A DNA stretch of 64,000 bases from Pneumocystis sp. 'macacae'. Lineage: Eukaryota > Ascomycota > Pneumocystomycetes > Pneumocystales > Pneumocystaceae. Below are positions 24,677 to 37,500 of this stretch, piece after piece (the stretch's first letter is position 1; each line of letters begins with the position of its first letter). The notes below the pieces were generated by a model. That model was not told the origin of the DNA, ran no database searches, and saw only the letters and a program-made list of their open reading frames with translations. The stretch spans positions 377,685 to 441,684 of the forward strand of contig CM030723.1 of NCBI GenBank assembly GCA_018127085.1, given 5' to 3'. A program made the translations under genes and the position numbers.

Positions 24677-26858
24677 CTAGTCCATTTTTGTTCTTTTTTC
24701 AGATGGCATAGTATTTTTTGTGTCTTCAATAATACGCTTATTATTTATGTTAACGCATGATTTTTGAGGATTTTCTTGCATTTTTTGAGAAGAATTATCA
24801 GAAACAGAAATACTTTTGTTAAAATTTGGACTTATAAATTCTTCAATTTGTGTTATAGCCTCTAGAGTTTGATCACTTAATTTATTAAAAAGATGTAATT
24901 TTGAGCGTGAAAGAATTCTTAGCACTTTCCATGAGCTAACGGTATTTTTCTCAGAAATAAGAAATGAATTTTCATTTGCAACTTCATTCCCGTTCTTAGA
25001 ATCATGATCGTCCATTTCTAAAAAACTTTTAATATCTGGAAGTTTAAAGCTGTTTATATCAATATAGAAGAATCTTTTCAATAATATGTACCGTTCTGGT
25101 TTCGCCATATCCTCTACTGTATGTGCTCCTCCTTTTTCCCAAAGTCGAGTTAACGCTAAATTTCCAAGAGGGTATCTATAAGCTTTAATAGGTTCCATGA
25201 TTTTTTCACATTTTTTTTTAATATTATCAATATAACTCTTACTAATAGGTGGCTCTTCAAACGAATTGCACCCCTGAAGTTTCCAATTAACCCAATTTTT
25301 TTCATAAGACAAAATCAAATGAACACATTGTGAAAAATATTGTCCATCAGGAACAGTTAAATCTAATATGTTATTAACTCTAGAAAGAGTCTCAATGACC
25401 CATGATTCCTATGTTACGTATTAAAATATCTTCAATATAGAGATTTAAAGCATACATCTTCCTGAGAAAGGAGATATGTGGGTTGTAACAAACGATTAAC
25501 AGCCTTGATTTTTTCAAGTCTATTTTTTTCTGTTTCCGTAAGAGTAAGTAAATAATTAAAAAGAATTAAATATTGTACAAGAATTTGTCTTCTAAATTTT
25601 GGATCTGCAAGCTAATTCCTCATTAATTTATATATTTTCGGTGACAGATAAAACCTCTAACTTCAAAAGTTTATAGCTAGTTAAAAATTTGGGAAAAAAA
25701 TATGTTTGAAAATAGTCTTGAATTGGTTGATATTTAAAGGAATCTACTTTTTTTTTTCGATCACCTTTTCGATTTTCGGACTTTATTTCATTAGCTTTAA
25801 CTTGTTCATCTTCTAATAATTTTATTCTCTCTAAAATAATTGAAGTATTTGATTTAAATTCTTGGAATCCTTTAGAAGTATACAACAGTGATGGATCTGA
25901 AAAAAATTTTTGTGTAGACCAAAATAATGTATAAAATGCTTCTGTTCATTAAAAATTAGAATTTTTCTTGCTAAAAATAATAAGTATTGATTATTATACC
26001 CGTTAATGCTTTTTTTTCATGATCATAGTTCTCATTTTTTTTCTCTTTATTTTCCAATATTCTATCATCTTTCAATATTTCATCCATTTTCTTCAAATCT
26101 TCATTAACAATATTGCACAAATCATCTAAAACAGTAACATTTTCTATATGAAAGTCTCCCCTAAGATTAAGACCACTACGTTCCCTAAGAGGAAAAACAT
26201 TCGACAAAAACATCAATACATTTCCACAAAACAATGAATCTTTTGTTTTTGATAACCGTCTTAAAAGCTCATTACAGAGTCGGAGTAGTACAAGGCCTTT
26301 TCCTTTTGTCCCATTAATTCCATTCTAAGTGAATTAAATTATAAGATATAAAATAAGGTATTTATTTACCTCGATTAAAAATGAAATACGTGAATTCAAA
26401 AAATCAAAAAGTTTACTACATTCAGGAATAGTCTGTAGATCCATTAAATCTTCAATAAGAACAAATGGTAACATATCGTCCAAAATCCCTTACTTAGTTT
26501 ATATATGATTCTGAAAAATATAATATAAATAACAAACCATTTTGTTGTCCAACAATAGATGCATCAAGAATAGGATAAAATTTTAAGATTTTTTCATCTT
26601 GAGATAATTTAGAATCCCCCTAAGTTTCTTTAAACAAAAAAAAAAAAACATAAAATTAATAATTCTTACTGCTATTCCATATAAAATTTCTTTTGCAGAA
26701 CATTCAAAAAATGATTTAAAATCATCAGATCCATGAATTTCTTGGGCTTTTTTTAAGAGACTTTTCATAGTATCATTTTTTTTATATTCAAATGCATCTG
26801 TAGCTGGTTGTTTTTGAATTTCCTCAAATAATGATTGCAAAAAAGTTACTTTCAACAT
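24677..26858 (-). CDS. hpr1: THO complex subunit Hpr1 (THOC1)
   Basis: Subunit of THO, which couples transcription elongation to mRNP assembly and export. From ATG 26858 the exons read through [38 protein letters not shown], then the family signature [20 protein letters not shown] and [20 protein letters not shown]. Further on come [17 protein letters not shown] and, in the last exon, [20 protein letters not shown] and [10 protein letters not shown]. The tail is acidic then basic (KRTKMD). Divergent from cwf11 with only 131 bases between start codons, so the two RNA-processing genes probably share a promoter. Confidence 0.93.
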
Positions 26859-26989
26859 TTTTAGATTTATTTAATGTCGATAAATCAGATTTCGATATCA
26901 TTTTTTCAGTAATATTTTAGAATTAATATTCACAAAAAAAGCAAATCTATAGGGGATTTGCGCATAAAAACAAAGTTCTAGAGGGAAAG
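26859..26989. promoter_or_regulatory. Short divergent promoter hpr1/cwf11
   Basis: 131 bases separate the start codons of hpr1 (-) and cwf11 (+). Both promoters and 5' UTRs must fit here. No named motif is recognised. Confidence 0.5.
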
Positions 26990-29900
26990 ATGACAAAATC
27001 GAATGAGAAAAGAAGTATCTCTTTTTTTTCTAATGTTAAAAATGCCAATTCTACCCCAAAAGAAAATTTATTAATGAAATGGTCTATTGAAGAGGACGTA
27101 TTTAATGCAGAAAAGATTGAAGAGATTTATAAGCAGCTTGAAAAAACGCATTTTAATGAAAAAAATCTTATTCTTTTAGAGGAAAATTGTTACTTAGAAA
27201 GGTTTTTATATTATTTATGGAAAACAAAATATTAATTTTTTTAAAAAAAGATATCTTTGGAAATATATAAATAATGAATCTACGGATAATCACATTTATT
27301 CAATTGTTATTTTATCTGTTTATAAAAAAACTACTGCTAAATCATGGGGTATAAAATGTAACTATAATTAAGGATTATTAATATTTTCTTAGATTTTATA
27401 TTAAATAAGCCACATCCTTTTCCATTTTTTTTCAAGCGCGTATTAGAAATAATACAATTAAATACTATAAAGGTCATGTTACGTACTTATCTTGTATCTT
27501 TTATTATATTATCATTTCAACATTTTGATAATCCTGTTTTACGAAAAGAATGCATACCTTTAGTTTCCATAGACATTTGGTCAAATCTTTCATCAGAAGA
27601 GGTAAGGAAATCGAGAATTTCTTTAGACACTCATCTTCAAAAACTTTGGAAAGCAAATATTAAACGATATAATACTTCAAGTATTCTTTTCAAACAAAAT
27701 ATAAAGCTAATGGCTATATAGAAGATGATGTCAAATTAAAAATATTATTTAATAGAAATTGGTTATTTAAAATTGTAATTGATTTCATAAATTTTTTGTA
27801 TAATAAAAATAATAAAGGTAAAATTTTATTTTATTTTTTTTAAATTTATATATTTTAGAGTATGATATTATATATTGTGAAAAAGTGTTGGAACTTTTAG
27901 TTGATTTAGTGAGTCAGCCTTTAAGTCGTCGATATCTCAATTTTCTTTTAAAAGACCTTCATTTTACAACATTAGTGAAAAAATCGCCCACATATATGGC
28001 CCCTGAAAAGTATGAGGGTTTAATAATTGTTTTTAGCTGATTTTATTAGTCGAATTTTTAAGGATCTTTTTGATATTTTGGATAAATATATCTATATGGG
28101 ATATGATGATCATAATAGCGTAGAACTTTCTTCTGAAGAAGTGACAAAGAGTAATTATAATGAAATAGCAAACTTGCAAAGAATTGCAATGAAAGAATTC
28201 AAAGAAAAATTATTTATTTTAGCAACATCGAATTATGCTACAATAAATACAGGAGATACTCTTATTGAACATCTTGAAAGTTTAGACGATAACGAATTTT
28301 ACCAGTTATTTCATTATATTGGTTTACGTTCTCAATATCCTCAAGAACTTTTAGCTCCGATTAATCGGGAATTTTTAACTTCAGCACTTATTGAACATTA
28401 TAAAAGACGAGAATCTTTACAAGAAGTTCTTGAAAACTTTAGAATTATGCCTGATGAAGTAAGGATATATTTTATTTTTTTACATCTATTTATTTAAAAG
28501 AAATCTCTTTTCTCTCTAAAATATCATTTTTATAAAAAATATGATGGATATCGATCTTTACCGTTATTAAAGTTTAATCTACAATATCTTAGTATTAGTG
28601 ATTTTATATATCGTTCTTTAGAACTTTACAGAGACATGGTTTATGACGAAATACATAAAGATATTGAAAATGTTATAAGTAAAATGAAACCTAAGGTTCA
28701 ATATCCAAGTTTCACTATTCGATTCCAAGGGACTTCTAATATGGCTTTAATTATTAAAAATCTTGCGTAATAATGAATTATAATATTTATTTTATTAATT
28801 CAATTAGTGTATTAGAAGTAGCTCGACCAAAAGTCGGAGAAGAGAATCCTGGTTTTGTAAGAGTTGAAGTTAAATTAGAACTAGATTATATTGCTGAAGA
28901 GTTGCGTCGTCAATGGGAATCACTTCGTCAAGGAGATGTTGTTTATTTGCTTTCAATAAAATCGATAGATGATTTAAAAGAAACACCTGAAATGAATGCA
29001 AGTTTTGCATTAAAATCTGGATTAAGATATCTCCGTACAGCTGAAGTTGATCAAATTCTAAATTACGATGGACGTCCCTTAAAAGTAGTTGAAAAGTTGG
29101 CACAAGAAGACGAATTTGAGATGGTTAAAACAAGTCGAAAACGAATTCTTCGACTTTTTATAGATTCTCATAATTACAAAGTAATAAACTTGACTTTATA
29201 TACAATATCTAATTGTAAAAGATTGATAATGATAGAACTCTTTACGAAGAAGGAGATGATGTATACAGTAGTATTAACCTTATTGTTAGAAGACTTCCAA
29301 AGGTTTTATTTTTTTTACTTGTAGAATTAAATTCTGATTTTAGAAATAGGATAACAATTTTAGACCTATATTAGAATCTTTAAAGAATTTAGCTCGTACA
29401 TCTGTTTCTCTTCCGTCATGGTTTGAAGACATTTTTCTCGGTATTATACTTATTATCAATTAATTAATACTTAATTGTCTAAGGATTTGGGGACCCTTCT
29501 AATGCTTTATATTACAATTTAGGAACTCGTCCCACTAGTCTATCTTTTCTTGATACATTTTTAGATTGGGATCATCTTCTTGAATGTTTTCCAGATAAGG
29601 TATAACTTTATTGAATAAATATAGACATTTATTAAATAGTTTAGAAAATAAAACTTATTATATCAGGACAAAATTTGACACCAAATCCGCCATATAGAAT
29701 TTATTTTAAATATGATGAATCTTCAGATAATTTTCCTATTTCTGATAATGAATTAGAAAATAAAAATGATGATACACTATTTGTAGAAACATATTCTATT
29801 TCAAATTTAGGGCCGTATTCTCAAAATCAAAGAAAAATGAATACTATTAGATTTACACCAAAACAAGGTTTTTATATTTTTAAAATTTAATAAAATTTAA

Positions 29901-31925
29901 TTTGTTTTAGCTGAGGCTATATATTCTGGAACTAACCCTGGTTTGACTCTTATAAATGGTGCACCAGGAACTGGTAAAACAGATATTATTGTTCAAATTA
30001 TCAGTAATATTTATTACAATTTTCCGAATCAAAGAACATTATTAATTGCACAAAATAGTCATGCATTAATTAGAGTTTTTGAAAAACTTTCTTCATTAAG
30101 TAAGTTTTGATTAATTCTTGTTTCTTTTTATTGATATAATTAAGATATTCGACAAAGACATTTGCTCCGTCTTAGTCATGATGGATTAGAAGATAAATTT
30201 ACTCCTCATAGATCTGGGAGGATTGATTTACTTTTGGTAATTATTATTTTAACAATGCTAGCATTATATTAATACTAAGAAGGAGAGGCGAACGACATTA
30301 TTGTTAGAAGTTGACCGTCTTGCTTCTGTCTTACAAGTACCTGGAGCCCACGGAAATTCATGTGAAACAGCTTGTTATTTTTTTGACTTTCATATAAAGC
30401 CATTATGGAAGAAATTTACTTTATATTTTAGCAGTGAATGTTCTTCTAGTGATTTAATTTCATTATTTCCTTTTCGTAAGTTTTATTTTTTATTTTTGTT
30501 TTTGTTTATTAGTTATTTAGATCAATATTTCTCTACAGCACCTCAACCATTATTTCCTGAGAACCTAGATAAAAATCAAGTATTTGATATAGCTAGTGGT
30601 TGCTATCATCATATTGAAGAATTATTTTATGAATTGTCAGATATTCGTCCTTTTGAGTTTCTTCATTCAAATGAAGCGAAATCCAACTATTTATTGAGTA
30701 AAGCTAAAATTATAGGAATAACATCAACTTATATTTTAATTAAGGTTTTTTTAATCTTTTATAAAGTTAATTTTATATTGATTTTATAGCGTGAAAAAAT
30801 ATTTAATTTAAATTTTAAATATGACAATATTATATATATAAGTTCTAATCAACTTCTTGAAATTGAAACATTTGTTCCAATGACTTTACAAACTAATTTC
30901 GAATCTTTGCAAAGAATAATCCTCATAGGCGATTATAAACAAGTATAAAACCATTAAACATTTAAATGTTTCATATTCAATTTTCATAGATGGGTCCTAT
31001 AGTAAAAAATAATGCATTTAAATATTTTTCGAATATAAAACAAAGCTTTTATACTCGTTTAATACGACTCGGAGTCCCAATAATTCATCTTAATGCTCAA
31101 GGTCGTGCCAGAAGTACTATAGCAGAACTTTATTCGTGGGCTTACGATGAATTGACCAATTTACCACATTTAGAGATACATAAAGAATTTATATACTCTA
31201 ATGCAGGGTGTGTATTTTTAATATTGTATTATTATTATTTAATATACTAGATTTTTGTATGATTATCAGTTCATTAATGTAGAAGATTACAAGGGACAAG
31301 GAGAGATTGAATCTAGCCCTTATTTTTATCAAAATCTTGGGGAAGCTGAATATGCTGTCGCAATATATCAATATATGAGGCTTTTAGGTTATCCTTCTCA
31401 AAAAATCACTATTCTTTGTAGTTATAGCGGTCAAAAGGCTCTTATAAATGACGTAATAGATAGAAGATGTCTAAATAATCCACTTTTTGGTTCACCTAAA
31501 AAGATAGCTACCATCGATCAATATCAAGATGATTGTAATGATTGTAATTTTTTCTATTCTTCCTTGAATATACACTAACAACTATAGATATTATTCTTTC
31601 TCTAACAAGAACAAAAGATTTAGGATACCTTAAAGAGTTAGATCGTTTAATTGTAGCTATTTCTAGAGCACGATTGGGTTTATATATTTTGGGACGTCGC
31701 AATATTTTTGAATCATCTTTTGAACTTAAACCTATTATCAGTAAAATTAAAAATTCCGATAAATTACAGCTAGTACACGGAGAAATGTGGCCTTCGGATA
31801 GAAAAGTTGATGATAAAGTTGAAAATATATTTGAAATAGAGGGTGTAGAACACCTTGGTGTTTATGTTTATGAGATGTCAAAAAAAGCATTAGAAAAATT
31901 AAAGGAAAGTAAAAATATTTCATAA
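26990..31925 (+). CDS. cwf11: Intron-binding helicase-like protein Cwf11 (Aquarius/IBP160)
   Basis: SF1 helicase-fold subunit of the spliceosome that binds intron upstream of the branch site. About 17 short exons. The N-terminal helical-repeat region comes first (through [19 protein letters not shown] and [30 protein letters not shown]). The RecA lobe begins after RFTPKQ: P-loop [19 protein letters not shown] at 29958-29984, then CETACYFF, motif III-like [31 protein letters not shown], and motif [20 protein letters not shown]. Motif II, usually ..MEEAAQ, reads IYISSNQ (30832-30852), and motif V, usually YQGQQND, reads YQDDCND. The fold and orthology are clear, but ATPase activity is doubtful. 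Ends at 31925. Confidence 0.92.
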
Positions 31926-32006
31926 ACTACAGCGTTTTTTTTTTTTTTCAAAAAACGTTATTATATATATGGTTATATGATAATTTTAGAAAAATAGATA
32001 TAGAAT

Positions 32007-33812
32007 TTATTTTGAAAACTTCTTTTTAATATAATCTACTACCATATTTGAACCTTGAATATTGACAAAAAATACTCTTTTCGAAGGTGCTTCCCATACA
32101 ACTACATTTAATTCGTTAGCATATTTTAATGCTAATTCGAAATCCGAGTTTGAATTAAAATCACGAAAAAGATATCCTTCGGTAGCTTTTAATCTATTTC
32201 TTTCTATTTCCCAAAGTCGAATTTGATCATTAACTGTAGGTGGAATTATAGGAGTCTAATATTATGAGTACAAAATAAAAGAGATAATTTATACATTTTT
32301 TTTCATTTGTGGATGTGCATATGAAGTAAGATATGATATTATTTGCTCTGCTGTTATACCATTCATAAATGCTTGTCGAACACTATTACGAGTTATTACT
32401 CCTACAACAAGATTTGAAAATCGCAAATGAAGTTGTACAAATAAGTTTAAAACTGCAATTTGTAATGGAGAATCTTAATGTTAATTTTAAAAACAAAATA
32501 TTAAAATAATCTTACCAGTATATGCATAAAGACGATAATTTGTTTCAAGAATAATAAAACCTTTATCAGTGTCTAACAAGCTTTTATTTAAACACATAGT
32601 ATTTTTAGTACTTGAACTAGATGAAAATGCTTCTGAATTTGAAGTTAATATAGTTGCAAGTCTTGTAGGATGAAAACGTCTAGATGACTAATAAAATTAT
32701 TTAAAAAAAAAATAATTATAATTAATCTATATACTTTACGGTGGTAAACAATACCATAATCCTTAAGATTTTCAAGAACTTTAATTTGAATTGGCGTTAA
32801 AGAATTAATAAGATAACTTTGTCCCAACTCCAGATTCCCCAACATAAATAGAAATTGTAAAACATCGACAGGGTCTACTTGTAGATCCTAAAATATTATA
32901 TATTATATTGAAAAAATATTATACCTCAATCATATTTAAATAATGCAATAGAAGTGTCCATATTTGAGAATTAATATCTAATAATAAAAATTGAAAACCA
33001 GAATTAGTTATCTTCATCTCATCATATTTCCTAATTAAATTTAACTGTTTGAATACTGTAAGAAAATATATTCATTTTACGATCCAAACATAAGTCCACT
33101 ATAACGTAAAAGATCCAAAACATGGTTTCCAGGCAATTTTTCTATTCCTGTTCCTACCATAAAATGAAGTATCATTTCCCATCTATTTTTTGCATAATTG
33201 TCAAGAAAGGGTATATCAACATGCTTTTTATCAGGAATTAAGCAGGATATTCCAAACGAATCATGATCTTTTCTATTTTGAAAATAAAAAAAGGATCATA
33301 GAAACAAGACAAATACCCTCCCATTAATGCAACTTGAAACGCATTTTTAAAATTATCAGTAAAATAAATATGGTCATTTTTCTTTTCAAAAATATGAATT
33401 CTACATAATCTATCTAAAGCCTGTGCTTGTTTTCTAACTGAATTATTTAAGGAAAAATACAAAAATAACACTTACGGTCTACTGCTCTCTTTAACCAAAA
33501 AGTCAAAATCATCTAAAGGAAAAGGTTCTGGGTAATACAATAATGACAAAATGAATTGTTTAGCAAGACCAGGTAAAAGACTGAAAATTAGAAAACTTAT
33601 AACTAAACAATTTTTTACCGAAAAATAGAAAGACATGTCGATGGATTATTATAAAGACGCAATAGTGTTGTCTTTGGAAGCTTTTAAAGTGTATAAATAG
33701 CTGCATATATATATATATATTAATTTTACCTGATCCAAATAATCATTCTATAAAAATTAGTTAAATTCTTTTAAATCGCTTGAAAATATACTATATTATC
33801 TTTAAAGGACAT
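32007..33812 (-). CDS. tfb2: TFIIH subunit Tfb2 (p52)
   Basis: Core TFIIH subunit that binds and stimulates the Ssl2/XPB helicase in transcription and repair. Two micro-exons open the gene: 33812-33792 (MSFKDNI) and 18 bases (NDYLDQ). The third begins [20 protein letters not shown]. Later blocks include [19 protein letters not shown], a winged-helix-like centre with [19 protein letters not shown], and the C-terminal Tfb5-binding domain [20 protein letters not shown] to [13 protein letters not shown], ending at 32007. The second intron contains a run of TA dinucleotides. Convergent with cwf11, 81 bases apart. Confidence 0.92.
33707..33722. repeat. TA dinucleotide run in a tfb2 intron
   Basis: Eight or so TA units inside the second intron of tfb2. 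A simple microsatellite; likely length-polymorphic but otherwise unremarkable. Confidence 0.7.
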
Positions 33813-34578
33813 AAAGAGTTTAAACAAAGTGAATTATAACTAAGCTTTTGATACTTTGTAGATTACTATTCTTGGAGGTAAATTTTGCAATGTACTAGTT
33901 ATTCGACAAAAGCGAAGTTTAATAAAAAATTACTCTATTACTCTATTTAATGATTTTAAATGCAAATACTAAAACATTATATATAGTCTAAAATAATAAG
34001 TCAACATTCATATTCATAGAAATAGGGATTTCAGATCTTGATCTATTTGTTTATTTCTCGGTTCATAAATCTATTTGAGAAAACAAATAATTATAAAAAA
34101 CAATATACTTAAGTAAAATAAAAACATATTAAACCATTAATACTAAAAACCTGGACTAATTATAAAAGATAATAGAGCTTAATAAAAAATAATTTTTAAA
34201 ATAGAATATAAAAAAATTATTTTAAAATAAAAAAAGCACAATATTTAAAACAAGTTAACATTGTTTTTTTATTTAAATTCAATTTATTACATACTTCAAA
34301 GTATCATTTGAAACAATTGTTCTTTATGTGATTGTTTTGTTATAACATCAACGAAACTTATTCAGCGATAAAAATAGAATTAAATATTCATTAAAAACTA
34401 TATTTAAGAAAGAGGTAAATAGAAAAAAAAAAACAATAATTATAAAAAAATTATCTATTTTTATTTTTAGAAATATCTTTTTATATTTTGTTAACAATAT
34501 TTTTATAAAAACTAATAATATCGTAACTCTTTCGTATCATTAAAAAAAATAAAATGAATTAATGGATAATTACATAAA
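33813..34578. promoter_or_regulatory. Divergent intergenic region tfb2/TOR
   Basis: 766 bases, one of the longest gaps here, between divergent start codons. It consists of A- and T-tracts with little other complexity. No tRNA, snRNA or conserved frame is visible; both promoters are presumed to lie within. Confidence 0.5.
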
Positions 34579-37500
34579 ATGGCATCTTATTCATCAAAAC
34601 TTGACGCTTTATTTTCAGACCTAAAGAGCAAGTATTTTTTTCTGAAATTAAAAAACTTATTTAAACTTATATAACTAGAAATGAAGAAACTCGAAATAAA
34701 GCGGCAAATAGTTTACGAGAATATGTAAGCAATTTGTAAGCTAAATAGATTAATTTATAATTAAGGTTGTTTCTACGTCTCGGGAAATGCAAGAAGATGC
34801 ATTTATTTCTTTTAATAATGATATAAATCGTAGAATTTATGAATTGGTTCATAGTAATGATAATTATGAAAAACTCAGTGGGGTTATTGCAATTGGTATA
34901 ATGAAAAATATCTATTTTTTGTGTTTAAATGATAAGATAAATTAATTGATTATGATGGGGAAGAAAACACTGTTAAAATAACTCGGTTTGCAAATTATTT
35001 AAGGATTGTATTACAGGGGAATGATACACAGACAATGGTATTAGCTTCTAAAGCTTTAGGACGTTTAGCAGTTCCCGGAGGGACACTAACATCAGAATTT
35101 GTTGATTTTGAGGTCAAAAGAGCTATAGAATGGCTTCAAGGTGATAGATATGAAAATCGAAGATTAGCAGCTGTACTTGTGCTTCGAGAATTGGCGCTGA
35201 ATTCTCCAACACTTATATATTCCTATATATCTCAAATATTTGACTTAATTTGGGTAGCATTGCGAGATTCAAAAGTAATGATTCGGAATTCTGCTGCTGA
35301 TACACTTAGTGCATGTCTAGAAATTATATATCAGAGGGAAAGTCAACTTTGTATTCAGTGGTATGTAAAAATTTTAGAAGAAGCGCAGTTTGGACTTAAA
35401 ACTAATAATTCTGATTGTGTTCATGGAAGTTTGTTAGCTTATAAAGAATTATTACTTAAATCTGGAACAGTATATATCTTATTTTATTGATTTTTATTTG
35501 ATATTTTATAGTTTATGCGTGAAAAATATACAGATGTATCTGAGATTGTCTTAAGTTATAAAGACCACAAAGAAGGTCTTATAAAACGTACTGTGATTTC
35601 CTTAATCCCTACATTAGCTACATATAACTCTGATATGTTTGTTACCTCATATTTACATAAGTGTATGCTTCATCTTTTAGGTCAATTGAGGAAAAATAGA
35701 GATAGAACGTGCCCTTTTATTGCTATTGGTCGTGTTGCAATTGCTGTTGGAAGTAGCATAGAACCTTATCTTGATTCTATTTTAGAAAGTATTAAAGAAG
35801 GACTTACAACAAAAGGGCGTAGTAGAGAAACTCAAGAAGCGCCAATATTTCAGTGTATTAGTATGCTTGCTACAGCTGTTGGATCATCTTTAACAAAATA
35901 TTTACATGAATTACTTGATATGATGTTTTGTATTGTTATTGTTATATTATAAAGCTTCTAATATTGTTAGGTTGTGGATTAAGTGAACCCTTAAGACAAG
36001 CATTAGTAGATCTTGCACATTATATTCCTTCTTTTCTTCCTATTATACAAGAAAGGTTACTGAATCTTCTTTCCATGATATTGAGCGGAAAACCCTTTAA
36101 AACATTAGGGAGTCCTGCTATCCATCAGTCTATTCAATCTAATTCTGTGGCAATTTATGATTTTAAAATTTATGATAATAAAGATAGTGAGTTTATCATT
36201 TTGGCTTTAAATACTTTAGGAACTTTTAATTTTTCTGGTAAGGCTATTTTATTTATCTTGAATTGTTTTAATATACTTAAAAGGTTATTTTTTGAATGAA
36301 TTTATTAGGGATTGTGCTATATCTTATTTAGAAAACGATAATCTAGAAATTAGAAAAGTAGCTGCTTTAACATGTTGCCAATTATTTGTTCGAGATCCTA
36401 TATGTTATCAAACGAGTAGTCATGCTATTCATGTAGTGGGTGAAATTATTGAAAAACTATTAATAGTAGGGATTACTGATACAGGTAAGTTTTATAGTTA
36501 TATATATTGTTATTTTTAATAAAAAGATCCTACAATTCGACAGATGGTTTTATCATCCTTAGATGAAAGATTTGATAGGCATCTTGCTCAAGCTGAAAAT
36601 GTTCGCTCTTTATTTATTGCTTTAAATGATGAAGTTTTTGCAATTCGAGAAATCACTATTACTATTATTGGCCGTTTAACTTTTCATAACCCTGCTTATG
36701 TTATGCCGTCATTAAGGAAAACTTTAATTCAATTATTGACTGAACTTGAATATTCCAACATAAGGTAATTTTTCCTTATTATTTTAGAATTGATTTTTAT
36801 TATAGTCGTAATAAACAAGAAAATGCATGTTTATTAGGACTATTATTCTCTGCTGCACAAAAACTTATAAAACCTTATGTAAAACCAATGTTAAAAATAA
36901 TGATTCAGAAAGCTCGCGATCCTAGTCCTGGGGTTGTTTCGAGTATTTTAACTGCTCTTGGAGAGTTAGCTGTTGTTGCTGGAGAGGATATGATACCATA
37001 TCTTAATGATCTTATGCCCTTAATTATAGAAATATTACAGGATCAAAGTTCAATTGTAAAACGCGATGCAGCTCTTCGGGCATTAGGTCGGTTAGCAATT
37101 AGTTCAGGATATATTATTGATCCATACATTGAATATCCTTCATTACTTAATATACTAATTAATATTCTTAAAACAGAGCAAAATGTTACTGTCAGAAGAG
37201 AAACTGTTAAAGTTATTGGAATTTTAGGTGCTTTGGATCCATATAGATATCAGGTATATTAATATTATGTTTTTTTTTTGTTTTTTTTTTTTTTTTTAAT
37301 TTAATTAGATGCTTGAAGAAGCTTCGGAAGATTCTGCGCCTGAACAGAAAGTTGTTAGTTCTGATGTTTCTCTTTTAATAGTTGGTATGAGTCCATCATC
37401 TGAAGAATATTATCCAACTGTTGTAATTAATACATTGATGAATATTCTTAAGGATTCATCTCTTAGTGCATATCATTACTCAGCTATTCAGGCGATTATG

